From contig NZ_VWWO01000001.1 in assembly GCF_011752935.1 (NCBI RefSeq), positions 1,736,001 to 1,800,000 on the forward strand: a stretch of DNA of 64,000 bases. The letters run 5' to 3'. The position numbers and the translations under genes were made by a program. The number at the start of each line of letters is the position of its first letter. The first letter of the stretch is position 1. The stretch comes from Chitinophaga sp. Cy-1792 (lineage in GTDB: Bacteria; Bacteroidota; Bacteroidia; Chitinophagales; Chitinophagaceae). The notes below the pieces were generated by a model. It searched no databases. It saw only the letters and a list, made by a program, of their open reading frames with translations, and was not told the DNA's origin. Below, piece by piece: positions 1 through 7,312 of this stretch.

Positions 1-546
1 ATTGGTATTGCGGCTCAGCAGTATGCTGATAGGCGTACCTACGATATGGCTGCGGCCGATCACTACTGCATGTTTACCTTTTGTAGGCACATTGTAGTGT
101 TCCAGCATCAGCATGATACCATATGGAGTAGCCGGAATAAAAGCAGGCAGACCACTTACCATTTTACCTACGTTCATAGGATGGAAGCCATCTACATCCT
201 TGCTTGGATCAATCGTATTGATGACGAGTTCTTCGCTGATATGCTTTGGTAAAGGCAGCTGTACCAGGATACCATCGATATCCGGATTTTCGTTGAGCAG
301 GGTGATCTGGTCCAGCAGGTGCTTTTCAGAAATCTGTTCATCGAAACGCAGGAGGGTAGAGTTATATCCGCATTCTGCACATGACTTTACTTTGGAAGCA
401 ACGTAGGTTTCGCTCGCAGGATTGTTACCAACCAGGATGGCAGCCAGGTGAGGGACCTTTTTGCCAGCGGCCTTTAATTCAGCCACTGAAGCGGCTAATT
501 GGGCTTTGATAGCCTCAGAAACAAGTTTACCGTCTAAAATTTGCAT
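1..546 (-). CDS. folD: FolD, methylenetetrahydrofolate dehydrogenase/cyclohydrolase (3' end cut by window)
   Basis: FolD interconverts 5,10-methylene-, methenyl- and 10-formyl-tetrahydrofolate in the cytosol, feeding one-carbon units to purine and formyl-Met synthesis. Translating the minus strand from the ATG at 546 gives an open frame to the window edge. It shows the family signatures in order: a YVASK-type catalytic lysine segment, the substrate segment GILVQLPLP, DVDGFHP, and the NAD(P)-site motif VIGRSHIVGTP. About 182 of the usual 290 residues are present, so the C-terminal part lies outside. A -7 box lies only three bases before this ATG, which supports the start and suggests a leaderless message. 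The identification is secure. Confidence 0.95.
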   Translation of the reverse strand, partial: MQILDGKLVSEAIKAQLAASVAELKAAGKKVPHLAAILVGNNPASETYVASKVKSCAECGYNSTLLRFDEQISEKHLLDQITLLNENPDIDGILVQLPLPKHISEELVINTIDPSKDVDGFHPMNVGKMVSGLPAFIPATPYGIMLMLEHYNVPTKGKHAVVIGRSHIVGTPISILLSRNTN

Positions 547-549
547 GTG

Positions 550-557
550 CAAAGTTA
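550..557 (-). promoter_or_regulatory. -7 promoter box of folD, directly before the ATG
   Basis: The minus strand reads TAACTTTG, an exact match to the Bacteroidota -7 consensus TAnnTTTG. A TTG lies 18 bases upstream as a possible -33 element. Only three bases (CAC) separate the box from the ATG, so the transcript should start at or next to the start codon. Confidence 0.7.
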
Positions 558-582
558 CATTTTTATTTATTCCCGCAAGTGG

Positions 583-668
583 TTCAGGGGATAATGAGCG
601 GCCAATGGCTGCTCATTATCCCCTGAAAAGCAGCAAAATTTGGCAGCGAAGCTGCCAGATTTTGCTGC
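583..668. repeat. Tandem triloop hairpin pair, copy 1
   Basis: Hairpin 1 has arms 583-603 and 607-627 (21 bp, one G-U type mismatch) around loop AAT. Hairpin 2 has arms 630-647 and 651-668 (18 bp, one G-U type mismatch) around loop GAA. Both stems are GC-rich near the loop. The architecture, though not the sequence, recurs at 36067-36147 and 38473-38553. It sits between the folD promoter and a minus-strand terminator. The function is unknown; it could be a REP/BIME-like element, an insulator or a back-up terminator. Confidence 0.75.
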
Positions 669-699
669 GGAAAAAGCCATGCAGGCATCTTCCTGAAAC

Positions 700-723
700 A
701 AAAAAAGGAGCCGAAAGGCTCCT
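700..723 (-). terminator. Intrinsic terminator facing folD
   Basis: The 7-bp stem AGGAGCC/GGCTCCT around a four-base loop is followed on the minus strand by a T run. It ends transcripts arriving from pckA or from the structured region 724-870. Confidence 0.85.
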
Positions 724-870
724 CTAGTAAGTTATTGCTGGTCCTGCAAAACAGATCCCCGGGAACCCGGAAACCTGTTTTGCCTGCAATGAGTGTTAAC
801 TCCTGCGAACCGTTGGATTGTAGTGGAAATTATAAGGCAAACAAAGACGGTATCAGTTAGCAAAAGGTCA
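700..870 (-). ncRNA. Candidate structured RNA between pckA and folD
   Basis: The roughly 200 bases between the pckA stop and the terminator contain no supported coding frame but fold into a rod. CAAAACAG (747-754) pairs with CTGTTTTG (775-782) around an inner CCGGG/CCCGG stem, and ATTGC (734-738) pairs with GCAAT (786-790) outside it. A terminator follows at once. A weak -7 match (TATATTTC on the minus strand, 871-878) could give an independent transcript of about 165 nt. It could be a free small RNA, possibly a 6S-like rod, or the structured 3' UTR of pckA. The family is not recognised. Confidence 0.35.
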
Positions 871-919
871 GAAATATATCCTCTGAGGTGTTTTTGCTAT
901 CTTATTGATCACAATATAT

Positions 920-2521
920 CTAAATTTTTGGAGCTGCATCAAGAATTTCTTTGTCAGCGGCTCCGGCGTATTGTTCGAAATTGCGGATAAACTGTCCGGC
1001 AAGGTTGGCAGCCTTCGCATCGTAGGCAGTTTTGTCGCTCCAGGTATTACGTGGATCGAGAATATCTGCCGGTACATTCGGACATGTTTCAGGGATGGCC
1101 AGGCCAAAAACCGGTGTTGAACGGTATTTAACGCTCTCCAGCTTTCCATCAATGGCAGCAGCGATCATCGCACGGGTATAAGCCAGCTTGATACGGCTAC
1201 CAGTGCCATAAGGGCCGCCAGTCCATCCGGTGTTGATTAACCAGACATTAACTTCGTTTTTACGCATTTTCTCTCCCAGCATCTGTGCATACTGTGCAGG
1301 ATGCAGCGGCAGGAAAGGCGCTCCAAAGCAGGCGCTGAAGGTAGACTTAGGCTCAGTTACACCGGCTTCTGTACCCGCCACTTTAGCGGTATAGCCGGAA
1401 ATGAACTGGTACATGGCCTGTCCTGGCGTCAGTTTAGAGATAGGCGGTAAAACACCATATGCGTCTGCCGTCAGGAAGAAAATATTCTTAGGAACTGCTC
1501 CTATTGAAGGTTCCAGCGCATTTGGAATATATGTCAGCGGATAGGAAACACGGGTATTTTCCGTGATGCTCTTATCTGCATAATTCACTTTGTTGGTACC
1601 CGGGAAGAAGGTAATATTCTCCAGTAAAGCCCCCGGACGCACAGCCTGGAAGATTTCCGGCTCTTTTTCCGCGCTCAGGTCTATACATTTTGCATAACAG
1701 CCACCTTCGAAATTGAAAACGCTGTCGTTTGTCCAGCCGTGTTCGTCATCACCGATGAGTTTGCGGGCAGGATCCGCGCTGAGGGTAGTTTTACCGGTGC
1801 CGCTCAGTCCGAAGAAAATGGCAGTATCGCCTTTACTTCCCTGGTTGGCAGAGCAGTGCATGCTCAGCACTTTTTTATCGTGCGGTAAAATATAGTTCAG
1901 TACGGTGAAAATGCCTTTCTTGATTTCGCCGGTATAGGCAGTTCCGCCGATCAGGATTACTTTCTTTGTAAAGCTCACTATCGCAAAGTTGTGCTGACGT
2001 GTGCCGTCACAAGTTGCATCCGCCATAAAGCCCGGTGCCTGAATAACAGTCCAGTCTTCAGGCATCTGCTCCAGTTCTTCCTCAGAAGGACGGAGGAACA
2101 TATTGTAGGCAAACAGGTTAGACCATGGATATTCCGTGATCACTTTTACGCCGATGCGATAAGCAGGATCAGCACAGGCAATGCAGTCACGTACCCATAC
2201 CTCTTTTCCGGCAAAATAGGCAGTAACTTTCTGGTACAAACGGTCGAAACACTCAGTAGTAAACGGAATATTGAAATTATTCCAGTTTACGGTGTTGGCA
2301 GTGATGTCATCCTTTACAATGAATTTATCGTTGGGAGAACGGCCGGTAAATTCACCGGTGTTCACAGCTAGTGCGCCAGTATCGGATAAAACACCCTGGT
2401 TCCTCTCTACTGTTTGCTGTACCAGTTTCTCCGGAGAGAGCTGGTAATATACGGCAGAAGCGTTCTCTATGCCCAGTCCCCGTAAGTCAGCAACAGGATT
2501 CCTTACGCTACTCATTTGCAT
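920..2521 (-). CDS. pckA: Phosphoenolpyruvate carboxykinase (ATP)
   Basis: PckA converts oxaloacetate and ATP to phosphoenolpyruvate, CO2 and ADP, the first committed step of gluconeogenesis. The 533-residue product carries the ATP-type kinase P-loop GLSGTGKTTL near residue 240, the substrate-loop segment TGEFTGRSPNDKF, and GDDEHGW with metal and nucleotide contacts. Its length is normal for the family. A longer frame opens at 2551, but that codon overlaps the predicted -7 box (2549-2556), so the ATG at 2521, or the second at 2515, is the real start. It is transcribed alone, away from the peptidase gene. The identification is secure. Confidence 0.97.
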   Translation of the reverse strand: MQMSSVRNPVADLRGLGIENASAVYYQLSPEKLVQQTVERNQGVLSDTGALAVNTGEFTGRSPNDKFIVKDDITANTVNWNNFNIPFTTECFDRLYQKVTAYFAGKEVWVRDCIACADPAYRIGVKVITEYPWSNLFAYNMFLRPSEEELEQMPEDWTVIQAPGFMADATCDGTRQHNFAIVSFTKKVILIGGTAYTGEIKKGIFTVLNYILPHDKKVLSMHCSANQGSKGDTAIFFGLSGTGKTTLSADPARKLIGDDEHGWTNDSVFNFEGGCYAKCIDLSAEKEPEIFQAVRPGALLENITFFPGTNKVNYADKSITENTRVSYPLTYIPNALEPSIGAVPKNIFFLTADAYGVLPPISKLTPGQAMYQFISGYTAKVAGTEAGVTEPKSTFSACFGAPFLPLHPAQYAQMLGEKMRKNEVNVWLINTGWTGGPYGTGSRIKLAYTRAMIAAAIDGKLESVKYRSTPVFGLAIPETCPNVPADILDPRNTWSDKTAYDAKAANLAGQFIRNFEQYAGAADKEILDAAPKI

Positions 2522-2548
2522 AAAAGCAAGATTGTTTTGGTGTAAAAG

Positions 2549-2578
2549 CAAAACTAGGCAATTTTTGATTTCATCAAA
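2549..2578 (-). promoter_or_regulatory. pckA promoter
   Basis: The minus strand carries TTTG (2575-2578), an 18-base spacer and TAGTTTTG (2549-2556), a near-ideal Bacteroidota -33/-7 pair. The start at 2521 leaves a leader of about 20 bases. The rest of the 2557-2868 gap is AT-rich, with nothing else recognised apart from the weak upstream region of the next gene. Confidence 0.75.
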
Positions 2579-2868
2579 TTTGTTGCTTGTAAAGCCCTTA
2601 AAATTTAGAAAAATCTAGCGATATAAGAAGGAATTTTGCGATATCTTCAAAATGTATGAAAATACCTTATAGGTTATCAAAGGTATTTTGTGTGAATAAA
2701 ACATTAAGTAATAACACATAAGTATTATTGCTGAATACGCATTTTTTTCCTTCTAAACGCCAGCCTCAGTTATACTTTACACATCCCTGCTATTATTATA
2801 AACACATTTTTATTTAAGTGGTTTTATATTTTTTCATAGGTTTGAATCCTCATTTGAAAATTAGAGAT

Positions 2869-4158
2869 ATGAAGAATCTGCCTTTGGATCCGCAGCTGTT
2901 TATAAAGAACCGCCAGCGCTTTGTGGCTAAAATGAAGCCACAGTCTATCGCCATTATCAACTCCAATGATGAACTGCCCACTAATGGCGACGCATTGTTT
3001 AAGTTCAAGCAGAACTCAGACCTGTACTGGCTCACAGGGATTGACCAGGAAGATACCATGGTTGTTTTATACCCGGATAATCCTGATCCTAAATTCCGTG
3101 AAGTACTTGTGCTCGTACGTCCTAATGAGCTGAAAGAAAAGTGGGATGGTCACCGCCTGAGAAAAGAGGAAGCTACGGCTATCTCCGGTATGACTACCAT
3201 CGTGTGGTTGGATGCACTGGATGCATTATTGCAGCAGTGGGTGCATGAAGCAACAAATGTCTACCTGAACACCAACGAAAATAACCGTAAATCCAACTAC
3301 GTTCCTGTTCGCGATTACCGCTATGCGGCAGAAATGAAGGAACGTTATCCTTTACACAGTTTCCTGCGTGCAGCCACTATCTTCAAGGAACTGCGTTCTG
3401 TAAAAACACCGGAGGAAATCAAAGTACTGGACGTTGCCATGGAAATCACCAACAAGGCTTTCCGTCGCATCCTGAAATTTATCAAACCTGGTGTATGGGA
3501 ACATGAAATTCAGGCAGAAATCCTGCATGAATTCCTGCGTAACCGCTCTGCTGGTGAAGCTTATGGCTCGATTATCGCCTCCGGCGACCGTGCCCGTACC
3601 CTGCACTATGTTTTCAATAACCAGGAATGTAAAGATGGTGAACTGATCCTCATGGACTTCGGTGCTGAATATGGCGGTTACAATGCCGATCTGACCCGTA
3701 CCGTACCGGTAAATGGTAAGTTTACACCACGTCAGCGCGAGGTATACAACGCTTGTCTGCACCTGCACCACTACGCTGTTTCTATTCTGAAACCGGGCAT
3801 TACACTGGCTAAATACCATGAAATGATGGGTGAAGAGGCTGGAAGAGAATTTGTAAAACTGGGTATTCTTACTGAAGATGATATTAAAAATCAGGACCCT
3901 GAAAATCCTGCTTACCGCAAATATCTCTACCATGGTATTTCTCACCACCTTGGCGTAGACGTACATGACCTGGCGCCTTCCTTCCACCAGCCAATCCCTG
4001 ATGGATGTGTACTGACAGTAGAACCGGGTATTTACATCGAACAGGAAAAAATGGGTATCCGTATCGAAAATAACTACTGGATCACTTCCAAAGGTAATAT
4101 CGATCTGATGAAAAATATCCCGATCACCGCTGATGAAATTGAAGCTTTAATGAAATAA
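2869..4158 (+). CDS. Aminopeptidase P family Xaa-Pro aminopeptidase (M24B)
   Basis: This enzyme removes the N-terminal residue before proline. The 429-residue product has an N-terminal aminopeptidase-P domain (about 1-150) and a C-terminal pita-bread catalytic domain. All five dimetal ligands can be placed: D263 and D274 in LMDFGAEYGGYNADLTRT, H359 in GISHHLG, E385 in TVEPGIYIE and E400 in IRIEN. A GTG 51 bases upstream is in frame, but the ATG at 2869 fits the family start better. No signal peptide is visible, so it is probably cytosolic. A terminator follows, so it is a single-gene unit. It corresponds to pepP of E. coli in general type. Confidence 0.92.
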   Translation: MKNLPLDPQLFIKNRQRFVAKMKPQSIAIINSNDELPTNGDALFKFKQNSDLYWLTGIDQEDTMVVLYPDNPDPKFREVLVLVRPNELKEKWDGHRLRKEEATAISGMTTIVWLDALDALLQQWVHEATNVYLNTNENNRKSNYVPVRDYRYAAEMKERYPLHSFLRAATIFKELRSVKTPEEIKVLDVAMEITNKAFRRILKFIKPGVWEHEIQAEILHEFLRNRSAGEAYGSIIASGDRARTLHYVFNNQECKDGELILMDFGAEYGGYNADLTRTVPVNGKFTPRQREVYNACLHLHHYAVSILKPGITLAKYHEMMGEEAGREFVKLGILTEDDIKNQDPENPAYRKYLYHGISHHLGVDVHDLAPSFHQPIPDGCVLTVEPGIYIEQEKMGIRIENNYWITSKGNIDLMKNIPITADEIEALMK

Positions 4159-4165
4159 ATTTATA

Positions 4166-4195
4166 GCCCCTCGCAAACAGTGAGGGGCCTTTTTT
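4166..4195 (+). terminator. Intrinsic terminator after the aminopeptidase P gene
   Basis: GCCCCTC (4166-4172) pairs with GAGGGGC (4182-4188), followed by C and a T run. It separates the peptidase from pssA. Confidence 0.9.
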
Positions 4196-4210
4196 CAACT
4201 AATCCATCAA

Positions 4211-4993
4211 ATGCGACAAATACCCAATATTATTACCCTATGTAATCTCTTTTGCGGTGCCCTGGCTATTATCTGCGTGCTCCATGCACCGGAATACAAA
4301 GCCGATTTTAACGGTACCGACTATACGATAGTAACACCGGAGCCTGTTTACTGGGCTTCTGCATTGGTGGTACTCGCTGCAATCTTCGATTTCTTCGATG
4401 GTATGACGGCCCGCCTGCTTCGTGTACAATCCCCTATGGGCAAAGAATTGGATAGTCTTGCAGATGTGGTGACCTTTGGCGTAGTGCCTGGCATGATGCT
4501 GTACAGATTGCTGCGCAGCGCTTATTTCCAGCAGCCCGATGTATTTGACGTATCTGTGGTAAACCTGGCTCCGGCCTTACTGGTGCCTTGCTTTGCGGCT
4601 TACCGCCTTGCTAAGTTCAACCTGGATACCCGTCAGTCAGAAAACTTCATCGGTGTACCTACCCCGGCGGTAGGCCTGCTGGTAGCCTCTTTCCCGCTGA
4701 TTGTCCTGTACAATCCCTACAACCTCGGGCACTGGTTCCAGAATATCTGGGTGCTCTACGCTATTATCGCGGTACTTTGCTACCTCATGGTGGCAGAAAT
4801 ACCTATGCTCAGCCTGAAAATCAAGAGCAAATCACTGAAAGCCAACTGGACAAGACTGCTGCTGGTAGTACTGGCAGCGATAAGCATTCCTTTACTGGGT
4901 TTTGCCTCCGTACCTTTCATATTCATCTGTTATGTAATTTTATCGCTGTTTTTCCCGCCAATGTCTGCCGAAAAAAATCCGGAACAGGCCTGA
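4211..4993 (+). CDS. pssA: CDP-diacylglycerol-serine O-phosphatidyltransferase
   Basis: PssA makes phosphatidylserine from CDP-diacylglycerol and L-serine at the inner membrane; this is the first step to phosphatidylethanolamine. The 260-residue protein is almost entirely hydrophobic, with about six to eight membrane segments. It contains the CDP-alcohol phosphotransferase signature D-G-x2-A-R-x8-G-x3-D-x3-D, read as DGMTARLL...GKELDSLAD at about residues 63-85. The opening IPNIITLCNLFCG is typical of the PssA branch rather than PgsA. A terminator lies just upstream, and purS follows 108 bases later behind its own promoter. Confidence 0.93.
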   Translation: MRQIPNIITLCNLFCGALAIICVLHAPEYKADFNGTDYTIVTPEPVYWASALVVLAAIFDFFDGMTARLLRVQSPMGKELDSLADVVTFGVVPGMMLYRLLRSAYFQQPDVFDVSVVNLAPALLVPCFAAYRLAKFNLDTRQSENFIGVPTPAVGLLVASFPLIVLYNPYNLGHWFQNIWVLYAIIAVLCYLMVAEIPMLSLKIKSKSLKANWTRLLLVVLAAISIPLLGFASVPFIFICYVILSLFFPPMSAEKNPEQA

Positions 4994-5074
4994 AATAGCA
5001 GCCAGGAAAGGGATTATCTCTAATAACTCACTGCAAATCTGTAACTACGAGTTCATAATTCGTAAATTTTGATG

Positions 5075-5082
5075 TAGGTTTG
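5075..5082 (+). promoter_or_regulatory. -7 promoter box of purS
   Basis: TAGGTTTG matches TAnnTTTG exactly and lies 19 bases before the purS ATG. No convincing -33 box is seen; TTC near 5052 is the closest. Confidence 0.6.
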
Positions 5083-5101
5083 CGGCAAAATTTAAAGCAC
5101 A

Positions 5102-5347
5102 ATGACTTTTACTGCACATATCAATGTGATGCCACTGAAAGAATTATTGGACCCGCAAGGAAAAGCGGTAATGGGTGGCCTTAAAAACCTCGGTATGAAC
5201 CAGGTTCATGATGTACGTATCGGCAAGCACATTACCCTCCAAATCGAGGCTGGCAGCAAAGAAGAGGCACAGCAGATCGCTGAAAATGCCTGCCAGAAGC
5301 TGTTGGCTAACCAGGTAATGGAATACTTTGAAGTACACATTCAATAA
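5102..5347 (+). CDS. purS: PurS subunit of phosphoribosylformylglycinamidine synthase
   Basis: PurS is the small subunit that bridges PurL and PurQ in the fourth step of purine synthesis (FGAR to FGAM). The 81-residue protein has the PurS pattern: a beta strand with hydrophobic alternation, then DPQGKAV, then GLKNLGMNQVHDVRIGKHI, and a C-terminal amphipathic helix and strand. The length matches the family. purL and purQ are not in the window, so the complex subunits are encoded elsewhere. That is less common than a purSQL cluster. Confidence 0.9.
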   Translation: MTFTAHINVMPLKELLDPQGKAVMGGLKNLGMNQVHDVRIGKHITLQIEAGSKEEAQQIAENACQKLLANQVMEYFEVHIQ

Positions 5348-5354
5348 ATAATCC

Positions 5355-5415
5355 CGAATTACGAATTAGGATATAATTGCAATTTGTAATTCTACAACTC
5401 CTAATTCGTAATTCG
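5355..5415. repeat. 17-bp inverted repeat of the GAATTACGAATTA type
   Basis: A perfect 17-bp inverted repeat (5355-5371 and 5399-5415) encloses 27 bases that are themselves degenerate copies of the same AT-rich word. Related degenerate words occur at about 5049-5065 and 22712-22726, both in front of other genes. It fills the gap between purS and rsmI. It may be a small dispersed repeat or an AT-rich hairpin acting as a weak terminator. Confidence 0.6.
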
Positions 5416-5422
5416 TTATTAC

Positions 5423-6091
5423 ATGAAACTGATCATCGTTCCTTCTCCTATCGGAAACCTTGCCGATATTACCTATCGGGCTATTAAAGTACTGGAAGAA
5501 GCAGACCTGATACTGGCTGAAGATACCCGCACCTCCAGCGTGCTGCTCCGGCACTATAACATCAATAAGCCCATTACTCCTTATCATCAGCACAACGAAC
5601 ATAAAATAGCACAACACCTTGTAGAACAGCTACAGGCGGGTAAATCCATGGCGCTGCTCACGGATGCCGGTACTCCTGGTGTTTCTGATCCCGGTTTCCT
5701 GCTGGTACGCGAATGTATCCGCCACGGTGTGCCGGTAGAATGCCTGCCAGGCGCCACTGCTTTCGTTCCTGCCCTGGTAAACAGCGGTATCCCTATGAAC
5801 CGCTTCATCTTTGAAGGGTTCCTTCCCCTGAAAAAAGGCCGCCATACCCTCTTTACACAACTGGCCACCGAAGAAAGAGCTATCGTATTCTACGAGTCGC
5901 CCATGCGGCTGGTACGTACCCTGGAAGACCTGGTACAATACTTCGGCCCCGACCGCCAGTGCAGCGTTAGCCGCGAACTCACCAAGATGTTCGAGGAAAA
6001 TAAACGAGGCACGCTCCGCGAAGTAGCCGACTATTTCAAGGAAAAAGGCGTCAAAGGAGAAATCGTGGTGGTAGTGCAGGGCGCCGAATAA
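5423..6091 (+). CDS. rsmI: 16S rRNA (cytidine1402-2'-O)-methyltransferase
   Basis: RsmI 2'-O-methylates C1402 in the decoding centre of 16S rRNA using S-adenosylmethionine. The 222-residue product has the SIRV-type tetrapyrrole methylase fold signatures: the opening LIIVPSPIGNLADIT, LILAEDTRTS, LLTDAGTPGVSDPG near residue 75, and LPGATAFVPALVNSG. It lacks the C-terminal helical extension of the E. coli protein, as is common for shorter members. The start at 5423 puts the glycine-rich loop at the usual distance from the N-terminus. Confidence 0.95.
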   Translation: MKLIIVPSPIGNLADITYRAIKVLEEADLILAEDTRTSSVLLRHYNINKPITPYHQHNEHKIAQHLVEQLQAGKSMALLTDAGTPGVSDPGFLLVRECIRHGVPVECLPGATAFVPALVNSGIPMNRFIFEGFLPLKKGRHTLFTQLATEERAIVFYESPMRLVRTLEDLVQYFGPDRQCSVSRELTKMFEENKRGTLREVADYFKEKGVKGEIVVVVQGAE

Positions 6092-6159
6092 TTTTCTTTT
6101 CTATTGCTGACATAAGGTTGTCACCTGCCAGTTGTTGATTTGCTGTAAATTCATCGTTC

Positions 6160-7239
6160 ATGCCCGAAAATGACATCGCAAAACTCCGGCTGCTGGCCCA
6201 GCAGATTACCCAACATCGTCTGAAATCTCCGCAGGCACTGGTTTCCCATATGGGCGCCATCCAGGCCCAGGATTATAATGCCGGCAAATATGCCGTCGGC
6301 CTGCGCGTGCCCGGCACTACCCTGAAAAGCGTGGAAAAAGCCATCAATAAAGGTGAAATCATGCGTACCTGGGTGTTCCGCGGTACCCTGCACATAGTAA
6401 CGGCGACGGATATACGCTGGATGACAGCACTTGTCAAAGACCGCATTTTCCGCAGAATGAGGTCCGTAGAAAAGCCACTGGGCATTGATGAAAACAAATA
6501 CCACAGCACCATATATCCCTTACTGCAAAAGGAATTGAAAGGCGGTAAGCAGTTGATGCGCACGGAAATTGCAGCCCTGCTTGAGGCACACAAAATTCCC
6601 GAAGCTTACTTACGCTACCTGCTTTTACGGGGCTCCCTGGAAGGAATCCTCTGCCACGGCCCTATGAAGGGGAAACAATATACGTTTACCCTCCTGGATG
6701 AATGGGTGCCAGATAATACCATCATCTCCCCGGATGAAATACCCGGCCTGCTGGCACAGAAATACTTTCTCAGTCATGGCCCCGCCACAGTAGCAGATTT
6801 TATGACCTGGGGAGGTATTACCCCAAAAGAAGCCCATACTGGCCTGGAAGCGGCGAAGCCGCTACTCAGCAGCATCGTGGTGAATAACACGCATTACTGG
6901 TACGCTAAAGACCTGGACAGTAGCCGTCATAAATTCCCGGAGTCCTTGCTATTACCGGCTTTCGACGAATATTACGTCGCCTATAAGGATCGCAGCCATG
7001 TGCTCGACAGCGCGCATACCCGAAAGGTGCTGACAACCAATGGCATCTTCTTTCCGATAATGGTGCAGAAAGGCCAGATTACCGGCACCTGGAAAAGGAA
7101 TGTGGACAAAACAGGCGTATCTCTTGTATATCAACCTTTTAAGCCACTGAAAAAGCCCGAATTACAGTCTTTTGCCGCCTCGGCAGAAGCATACGCGGCC
7201 TATCTGCAACAACCACTCAGCAGTATCACCGTAATCTGA
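6160..7239 (+). CDS. Winged-helix HTH_42 protein, AlkZ/YcaQ-type DNA glycosylase candidate
   Basis: The 359-residue protein belongs to the HTH_42 (DUF1006) family, whose studied members AlkZ and YcaQ (AlkX) remove interstrand crosslinks or bulky lesions by base excision. Family marks visible: an N-terminal winged helix, the QxQ-type motif in GAIQAQDYNAG near residue 34, and the RTWVFRGTLHIV strand near residue 67. The catalytic motif of AlkZ is a pair of glutamines in this position, so glycosylase activity is plausible but unproven. It is preceded by rsmI with a 68-base gap and has a weak own promoter region. The family call is firm; the function is an inference. Confidence 0.8.
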   Translation: MPENDIAKLRLLAQQITQHRLKSPQALVSHMGAIQAQDYNAGKYAVGLRVPGTTLKSVEKAINKGEIMRTWVFRGTLHIVTATDIRWMTALVKDRIFRRMRSVEKPLGIDENKYHSTIYPLLQKELKGGKQLMRTEIAALLEAHKIPEAYLRYLLLRGSLEGILCHGPMKGKQYTFTLLDEWVPDNTIISPDEIPGLLAQKYFLSHGPATVADFMTWGGITPKEAHTGLEAAKPLLSSIVVNNTHYWYAKDLDSSRHKFPESLLLPAFDEYYVAYKDRSHVLDSAHTRKVLTTNGIFFPIMVQKGQITGTWKRNVDKTGVSLVYQPFKPLKKPELQSFAASAEAYAAYLQQPLSSITVI

Positions 7240-7312
7240 CCGCTTATATAAACTTGTCTACCTCCCTTTGTCCTAAATGATTATTTTCGCGGTCTGAACA
7301 AAATCTAACAGC

